Positions 7,426 through 11,704 of a stretch of 11,704 nucleotides of DNA are shown piece after piece. Both the position numbers and the translations under genes were made by a program. Source of the DNA: DAHUXT01 sp036378295 (GTDB lineage Bacteria; Chloroflexota; Ktedonobacteria; Ktedonobacterales; JADMIN01); contig DASUWS010000233.1 in assembly GCA_036378295.1 (NCBI GenBank), positions 1 through 11,704 on the forward strand. Reading direction: 5' to 3'. Position 1 is the stretch's first letter. Each line of letters starts with the position of its first letter. The notes beneath the pieces were generated by a model, which worked only from the letters and a program-made list of their open reading frames with translations, searched no databases and had not been told where the DNA came from.

Positions 7426-7440
7426 ACTTCGCCGCCAGCC

Positions 7441-8703
7441 TCACGCCAGCGGAGCGCCACAGTCGGTGCAGAAGCGGACGCCTGCGGGGTTACGCATCCC
7501 ACACTTGGGACAATTGCGTCCGGGGACGCCCGCCAGCAGGGAGCGCCCGCAGAAGGTGCAGTAGCGGTCGACAGCGCGGTTGCGCTGCTGGCAATGAGGG
7601 CACATGACCGTGGCATCCGGACTTCTCTGGGCTGGCATTGGGGCGGACGGGGCGGGCTTGCGCGGCACAGCGACCGATCCGCTGCCGAGGGGATTGCCGC
7701 AGGCTGTGCAGAAGCGCTGCTGGGGGGCGTTTGTCGCGCCGCAGCGTTGGCAGGTCGCCGTGGGGACGGGCGCGCGGCCAGCGGTAATACGGGGCGCCGG
7801 GCCAGGGAGCGGCATCTGAGCCGCCATCGCCTGTTCCAGTGCGAGTGCCATGTCAGTCGCCTGCTGGAACCGCTCCGACGGGTCTTTTTCGAGCGCTTTC
7901 ATCACGACCGCCTGCACCGCTGGCGAGATGCGCGGGTTGAGCCGGGAAGGCAGCGGCACCGGCTCGTAGATATGCGAGTGCGCCAGCGCCGTGTAGTTAT
8001 CGGCCTCGAAGGGGGTGTGGCCCGTCAGCATTTCGTAGAGCATGACGCCGAGCGCGTAGATATCGCTGCGGGCGTCTACCATCGTGCCCCGACACTGCTC
8101 CGGCGACATATACTCCGGCGTGCCCACGCCCGCGCCGGTATGGGTGATGATGTTCGAGCTTTCGAGCATCTTGGCAATGCCAAAATCGCTCAGGACTACC
8201 CGGCGGTTGACGATCTCGCGCCCGCTCGGGTCCACCCGTCGCTGCGCGTCCATGAGCACGTTCACCGGCTTGACGTCGCGATGGACGATGCCTTGACCAT
8301 GCGCGTAGGAGAGCGCGGCGGCGAGGTCGTGGATGATGCGTGGGATATCCGCGAAGGAAAACGGGCGGCTTTCCATGTAATCCTTCAGATTGCCGCCGCT
8401 GACGTATTCCATCAGAATGTAGAGATGCCCATGTTCGCGGCCAGCATCATGCACCACGAGGATATTCGGGTGCGTCAGCCGGGCCATCGCCCGTGACTCG
8501 ATCTTGAACCGTTCGACAAAGTTCTGGTCCGCGGCGTAGTAGGGTGGCAGGATTTTCACGGCAACATAACGATCAAGGTTCGACTGGTAGGCACGATAGA
8601 CCCTGGCCATACCACCCTGGCCAATCAACTCCTCGATCACGCAGTGTCCAAGTGTCGAGCCTATCAGGTCATCAGCGCCCTGGTCATCAACCTGCTCTGC
8701 CAC
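7441..8703 (-). CDS. Soluble Ser/Thr protein kinase with three C-terminal zinc ribbons
   Basis: This is a bacterial PknB-type kinase that phosphorylates Ser/Thr residues; its substrate is unknown. The kinase domain (about 18-290) has the glycine loop GQGGMARVYRA (28-38), VAVK with Lys50, an alpha-C Glu near 69, HRDVKPVNVL (141-150), DFG (173-175) and GTPEYMSPEQ (194-203), so it should be active. About 20 residues separate the catalytic loop from DFG, more than usual, giving a short Arg-rich insert. A Pro/Ala-rich linker leads to three CxxC-x10-CxxC ribbons: Cys318/321/332/335, Cys368/371/382/385 and Cys398/401/412/415. No membrane helix is seen, unlike classic PknB. The start is GTG with AAGAAGGG 7 nt upstream; no ATG occurs before the kinase core. 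The gene is 35 nt after the FHA gene. Confidence 0.93.
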   Translation of the reverse strand: MAEQVDDQGADDLIGSTLGHCVIEELIGQGGMARVYRAYQSNLDRYVAVKILPPYYAADQNFVERFKIESRAMARLTHPNILVVHDAGREHGHLYILMEYVSGGNLKDYMESRPFSFADIPRIIHDLAAALSYAHGQGIVHRDVKPVNVLMDAQRRVDPSGREIVNRRVVLSDFGIAKMLESSNIITHTGAGVGTPEYMSPEQCRGTMVDARSDIYALGVMLYEMLTGHTPFEADNYTALAHSHIYEPVPLPSRLNPRISPAVQAVVMKALEKDPSERFQQATDMALALEQAMAAQMPLPGPAPRITAGRAPVPTATCQRCGATNAPQQRFCTACGNPLGSGSVAVPRKPAPSAPMPAQRSPDATVMCPHCQQRNRAVDRYCTFCGRSLLAGVPGRNCPKCGMRNPAGVRFCTDCGAPLA

Positions 8704-8710
8704 CCTATAG

Positions 8711-8718
8711 CCCTTCTT
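8711..8718 (-). promoter_or_regulatory. Ribosome binding site deciding the GTG start of the zinc-ribbon kinase
   Basis: AAGAAGGG lies 7 nt before the GTG at 8703, in the 35-nt gap after the FHA gene. Because the first internal Met falls inside the glycine loop, this site and the GTG together fix the start. Confidence 0.6.
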
Positions 8719-8738
8719 GCGGAGAACGCCCAGCCGCG

Positions 8739-9848
8739 CTAGCGGTAGACGAAGACCAGCAATGTCTGGCCAACCTGAATCTTGTCGCCATCCTCCAGCA
8801 CCTGATCGGCAACGCGCTGGCCATTGACGAGGGTGCCATTGGCGCTGTTCTCGTCACGTAGCAGATAGCGCCCATCCGGCTGGCGCGTGATGGTTGTATG
8901 CGTGCGCGAGACAGCCAGATCCTCCAGGAAGACATCGCTGTCGCGGCTGCGCCCTATAGTGATGCGCTCTTTGCGAATGTCGTAGTTGCGTCCTGGCTCC
9001 TTGCCCTCGCTCACGACGAGCTTCGGCTCACCCTGGGCGCTCGGCGGGCGCACCACATAGGTGCGCTGCTCCTCGGCATAGTTCCCGGCGCCATAGTTAG
9101 CGGAGCCATAGTCTGGGCGGTTGCCATATCCCGGTGCGGGGGCTGCCGCAGGCGCGCCCCAGTCCTGGGGACCGGAAGCCATTGGGCCGGCGGGCGCGTT
9201 GTTCCAATTCGGGTTCCCTTGCGCTGGTGGCTGATCCCATCCGCGCGGTGCTCCGGCACCCGCGGGCGCGCCCCAGTTCTGTTGCGGCTCCGGCTGCTGG
9301 CCCCAGTCGTTGCGGGGGGCTGGTTCGTTCCACGCGCCTGCGCCACCCCGCTGGCCGGCAGGTTGCGCGCCCCATGGCGGCTGATTTCCTGGATCCGGCT
9401 GGCCGCCCCACTGCGGCGTGCCGGAGGATTGTCCGCCCCACGCGCCCGCTCCTTGTGATGGCCAGTCGGATGAGCCGCGACCGGCGTTGGCTCCGGCTGG
9501 AGCGCTGGGGCCGCCAAAGGATGGCCAATCGCTGCCCGATGCTGGCGAGGTACCGGGCCGGCTTGGGGCGCTACGGGGGCCGGGATAATCGTCGGCCCAG
9601 GGAGCCTGGCGCGAGCGATTCGGCTGGCTTACTGGCGCGCGCGACTGGCCGTATGGCCCCGAGTGCGTATCATAGCCGATGCCGCTGGATGTTTTGCGGG
9701 CGTCGCCATTGCTTCGCAGCACCATCACGAAGACCAGCAGAATCGCGATAATAACGACCAGTCCGCCCAGAGCGACAAGGACCGGCCCGCCAATGGCGGC
9801 GGTCACTGGTAAGAGTGTGTATCCAGATGTAAGATCCATAAATCCCAT
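8739..9848 (-). CDS. Single-pass membrane FHA-domain protein with Trp/Gly/Pro-rich linker
   Basis: FHA domains bind phosphothreonine peptides, so this is a likely membrane-anchored reader for the flanking kinases. A hydrophobic segment at about 21-44 is followed by Arg45, Arg51 and Lys52, while the N-terminal side has no basic residue; this predicts an outside N terminus and a cytosolic C terminus, and no signal-peptidase site is apparent. Residues 50-260 are a disordered-looking linker rich in Gly, Pro, Ala, Gln and Asn with twelve Trp (84, 108, 129, 137, 147, 159, 173, 182, 192, 204, 215, 230), many in WGxQP- or WGAP-like contexts. The FHA domain (about 275-369) shows ITIGRSRDSDVFLED, VSRTHTTI and ENSANGTLVNGQ. 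A second ATG at 9839 (MDLTSGY) has better ribosome binding site spacing and may be the true start. Confidence 0.88.
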   Translation of the reverse strand: MGFMDLTSGYTLLPVTAAIGGPVLVALGGLVVIIAILLVFVMVLRSNGDARKTSSGIGYDTHSGPYGQSRAPVSQPNRSRQAPWADDYPGPRSAPSRPGTSPASGSDWPSFGGPSAPAGANAGRGSSDWPSQGAGAWGGQSSGTPQWGGQPDPGNQPPWGAQPAGQRGGAGAWNEPAPRNDWGQQPEPQQNWGAPAGAGAPRGWDQPPAQGNPNWNNAPAGPMASGPQDWGAPAAAPAPGYGNRPDYGSANYGAGNYAEEQRTYVVRPPSAQGEPKLVVSEGKEPGRNYDIRKERITIGRSRDSDVFLEDLAVSRTHTTITRQPDGRYLLRDENSANGTLVNGQRVADQVLEDGDKIQVGQTLLVFVYR

Positions 9849-9875
9849 TCCCTTCGCCCAGTCGCTTTCACCAGA

Positions 9876-11048
9876 TTAGCGGTTGCGCACCTCGAAGCGG
9901 AGTTCGACATTGCCAAGCCGCATCATATCACCAGAATGCACCTCAACTTCCTGGTACGGGACCAGCGGCTCGTTATTCAGGCGCGTTCGGTTGAATGCTT
10001 TGAGATCCTCCAGATAAAACTTCCCCTGACGGAAGTTCATGCGCGCATGCTGGCGGGAGACCGTCTGCTGCGGATCCAGCGAGAGCAGATCGATGTCAGG
10101 CCGGGTGCCGCGCTGTGGGTCGCTTCGCCCAATCACCATTTCCGGCGCGGTCAGCATGAATGTCTGGCCGTTTCCGGCAACCAGCATCCCAATCGCAGGC
10201 TCGGTGGATGGGGCGGTTGTCCCACGCTCCGGCAGCGGCAGCGCCTCGATCGCGTCCAGGAACGCGCGCGGTGACTGGAAGCGCTCCGTCGGCTTCTTAG
10301 ACAGCCCTCGCATGAAAAACCCATCGTACTCTGCTGGCAGCTCTGGTCGCAAAGCGCATGCCGAAGGTGGCGGATTGTTGAGATGTTGCATGACGACATC
10401 CCACGCATGCTCACCATCGAAGGGGACCCGCCCGGTCAGCATCTCGAAAAAGACGCAGGCGAGCGAATACAGGTCAGCGCGGGTATCGGCCCGGCGGCTA
10501 TTCTCCACCTGTTCCGGGGCGACGTAGAACGGCGTGCCGACGAAGAATCCCGTCACAGTGATGTCGCGCGACTCGTTGCTGCGTGCCAGGCCGAAATCGG
10601 TCAGCTTCACGACACCGTTGACACTCAGCAAGAGATTCTGCGGCTTGATGTCGCGGTGGACGATACCTTGCTCAGCGGCGGCCACCAGTCCCGCGGCCGA
10701 CTGCTCGATCACATCAATGGCGCGACGCACAGGGAAGGGGCCGCCGGTCAGAATGGCGTGCTTGAGGTTGTGGCCGTCGACATAGTCCATGACGATAAAG
10801 AGGCTGCCCCGGTCTTCACCAGAATCCACCGGGCTGACGATATGGGGCCCTGAAAGTCGCTTGAGTAGCTCGAACTCGCGCTGAAAGCGTTCGGCTAGCT
10901 CAGAATCCGCCGCAGCCTCACGGCTGAGCACCTTCACCGCGTAGAGGCGGTTGGTTTCGAGATCCCTCCCGATATAGACCGTAGCCATGCTGCCCCGGCC
11001 ACGCTCATCGATAAGCTTGTAGCGATTCTTGAGAACTCGTCCAAGCAT
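9876..11048 (-). CDS. Ser/Thr protein kinase with C-terminal FHA domain
   Basis: This kinase-FHA fusion can both phosphorylate Ser/Thr and bind phosphothreonine. The kinase domain (about 8-270) has the loop GRGSMATVY (17-25), YAVKV with Lys39, HRDIKPQNLL (131-140), DFGLAR (151-156), Thr164 and Thr166 as possible activation-loop sites, and GTPFYVAPEQ (171-180). A short linker leads to the FHA domain (about 285-390) with MVIGRSD (304-310), VSRQHARM (330-337) and FNRTRLNN (352-359), a variant of the usual NGT loop. There is no membrane helix. It is the first gene of the three-gene signalling operon: promoter and structured leader lie upstream and the membrane FHA gene follows after 27 nt. The ATG at 11048 has a purine-rich stretch upstream but no well-spaced ribosome binding site. 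Confidence 0.92.
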   Translation of the reverse strand: MLGRVLKNRYKLIDERGRGSMATVYIGRDLETNRLYAVKVLSREAAADSELAERFQREFELLKRLSGPHIVSPVDSGEDRGSLFIVMDYVDGHNLKHAILTGGPFPVRRAIDVIEQSAAGLVAAAEQGIVHRDIKPQNLLLSVNGVVKLTDFGLARSNESRDITVTGFFVGTPFYVAPEQVENSRRADTRADLYSLACVFFEMLTGRVPFDGEHAWDVVMQHLNNPPPSACALRPELPAEYDGFFMRGLSKKPTERFQSPRAFLDAIEALPLPERGTTAPSTEPAIGMLVAGNGQTFMLTAPEMVIGRSDPQRGTRPDIDLLSLDPQQTVSRQHARMNFRQGKFYLEDLKAFNRTRLNNEPLVPYQEVEVHSGDMMRLGNVELRFEVRNR

Positions 11049-11094
11049 GAGTGAACCCGCGCCGCCTTCCCCTCAGAAACACCACCGGTGTGCT

Positions 11095-11123
11095 GCTTGC
11101 CGGTCGCTTGTATGATGGCAAGC
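11095..11123 (-). repeat. Inverted repeat in the leader of the kinase-FHA operon
   Basis: GCTTGCC and GGCAAGC form a 7-bp stem around a 15-nt loop between the promoter and the kinase ATG. A smaller ACACC/GGTGT hairpin follows at 11079-11091. They could structure the roughly 75-nt leader RNA or serve as a binding site just downstream of the start point. The role is inferred. Confidence 0.35.
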
Positions 11124-11131
11124 CGCGCCCC

Positions 11132-11161
11132 ATTATAGCAACGTCTGTCTCACAGTCGCAA
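11132..11161 (-). promoter_or_regulatory. Sigma70-like promoter of the kinase-FHA operon
   Basis: On the minus strand a perfect -10 TATAAT (11132-11137) is preceded by an 18-nt spacer and a -35-like TTGCGA (11156-11161, four of six matches). It lies just past the terminator of the upstream GNAT gene, so the signalling operon should be transcribed independently of it. The predicted leader is about 75 nt. Confidence 0.6.
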
Positions 11162-11171
11162 TGCCAGTGAG

Positions 11172-11205
11172 TGAAAAGGAATGGTCCCGGTCGTGGGCGG
11201 GACCA
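11172..11205 (-). terminator. Intrinsic terminator of the GNAT gene
   Basis: Read on the minus strand, TGGTCCCG, an 8-nt loop and CGGGACCA form a perfect GC-rich 8-bp stem followed directly by TTCCTTTTC. This is a canonical Rho-independent arrangement, located about 66 nt after the GNAT stop codon and just before the next promoter. Confidence 0.75.
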
Positions 11206-11271
11206 ATGCCACTCATGCTCCAGTGTAACTGACCCGTCTTCCGCACGCATGGTAATGGGTCACATTCGCCC

Positions 11272-11704
11272 TCACGCCAGGCGCTTCCGCAGAAAAACAC
11301 GGCGATAGCCATCTTGCTTGTAGCGGGCTTCTTCCTCGAATCCAAGCTTGCGGTAAAACACGAGATTCTCGGCCATCAGCTCATGAGTATACAGGCGAAT
11401 CGCGCTCAGATGCTCCATGCGCGCCCGCTCTTCGACGAACGCCATGAGCGCATGCCCCAGTCCGTGTCCCTGGAATCGCGGGTCCACGGCGATATTCTCG
11501 ACAAACATGCCTTCGCCCTGCCGCATCATCACCAGCACGCCACACAGGTTCGCCTCATCCAAAAGCACATAGACAACGCCCCGCGCAATGAGCGCCTGAT
11601 AGTCCGCCAGCATCGGCGCGGGTTGCTTGCCGATACGCTCGATGTAGATGCTGTACACCGCCCGGACACACGCTTCGATGGCCGCTTGATCCTCAGTGAT
11701 GGCC
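11272..11704 (-). CDS. GNAT-family N-acetyltransferase, 5' end outside window
   Basis: GNAT enzymes transfer an acetyl group from acetyl-CoA to an amine; the substrate here is unknown. The acetyl-CoA-binding motif VENIAVDPRFQGHGLGHALM carries the QxxGxG signature, and FYRKLGFEEEARYK near the C terminus is the usual closing motif. A GTG at 11658 gives a 128-residue frame, but the frame stays open to the window edge and encodes AITEDQAAIEACVRAVYSIY, which looks like the normal first strand and helix of this fold. The true start is therefore beyond 11704 and the gene is partial. The codon after LRKRLA is TGA, followed about 66 nt later by an intrinsic terminator. It appears to be a separate transcription unit from the kinase operon. 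Confidence 0.9.
   Translation of the reverse strand, partial: AITEDQAAIEACVRAVYSIYIERIGKQPAPMLADYQALIARGVVYVLLDEANLCGVLVMMRQGEGMFVENIAVDPRFQGHGLGHALMAFVEERARMEHLSAIRLYTHELMAENLVFYRKLGFEEEARYKQDGYRRVFLRKRLA

Noticed and set aside
7594..8496. Long open frame on the plus strand opposite the zinc-ribbon kinase (about 300 codons)
   Set aside because: It is antisense to a well-supported kinase, has Arg/His-rich composition typical of GC-rich shadow frames and shows no recognisable domain.
9100..9700. CRISPR-like or tandem DNA repeat
   Set aside because: The repetition is at protein level (Trp/Gly/Pro units) and degenerate in DNA; there are no identical direct repeats with uniform spacers.
11272..11658. 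Complete 128-residue acetyltransferase starting at the GTG at 11658
   Set aside because: The frame remains open upstream to the window edge and encodes typical GNAT N-terminal sequence, so the real start lies outside.

Overview
The window is bacterial, GC-rich and densely coded, with every recognisable gene on the minus strand, so transcription runs from high to low coordinates. I infer a Chloroflexota bacterium, possibly Ktedonobacteria-like. The reasons are the coproporphyrin-type haem pathway (HemH with HemQ), kinases carrying FHA domains or zinc ribbons, and GTG starts among tightly overlapping genes. This placement is inference and no marker gene here settles it.

Right edge (11272-11704): a GNAT acetyltransferase whose 5' end lies outside the window. 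It is followed by a good intrinsic terminator (about 11172-11205), then a promoter (-10 TATAAT at 11132-11137) and a structured leader.

Middle (7441-11048): a three-gene phospho-signalling operon. It encodes a Ser/Thr kinase with a C-terminal FHA domain, a single-pass membrane FHA protein with a long Trp/Gly/Pro-rich linker, and a soluble Ser/Thr kinase ending in three zinc ribbons. Gaps are 27 and 35 nt, consistent with one transcript. FHA domains bind phosphothreonine, so the kinases and FHA modules plausibly form one membrane-associated signalling unit. Its target is unknown.

Left (1-7160): a haem biosynthesis operon in the order hemQ-hemH-hemA-hemC-hemD-hemB-hemE, with overlaps (ATGA or similar) at most junctions. 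It covers glutamyl-tRNA to glutamate-1-semialdehyde (HemA), ALA to uroporphyrinogen III (HemB, HemC, HemD), decarboxylation to coproporphyrinogen III (HemE), iron insertion (HemH) and oxidative decarboxylation of coprohaem to haem (HemQ). HemL and the coproporphyrinogen oxidase (HemY/CgoX) are not in the window. A candidate promoter and a perfect 6-3-6 palindrome lie upstream of hemQ.

Most notable points: (i) HemQ is fused to a C-terminal Rieske [2Fe-2S] domain; (ii) HemH has four cysteines placed as in [2Fe-2S] ferrochelatases, so both final enzymes may carry such clusters; (iii) hemE has an in-frame TGA after codon 234, with the correct HemE frame continuing to the window edge; (iv) the membrane FHA protein has a regularly Trp-studded linker. 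No mobile element, CRISPR array, tRNA or rRNA was seen.
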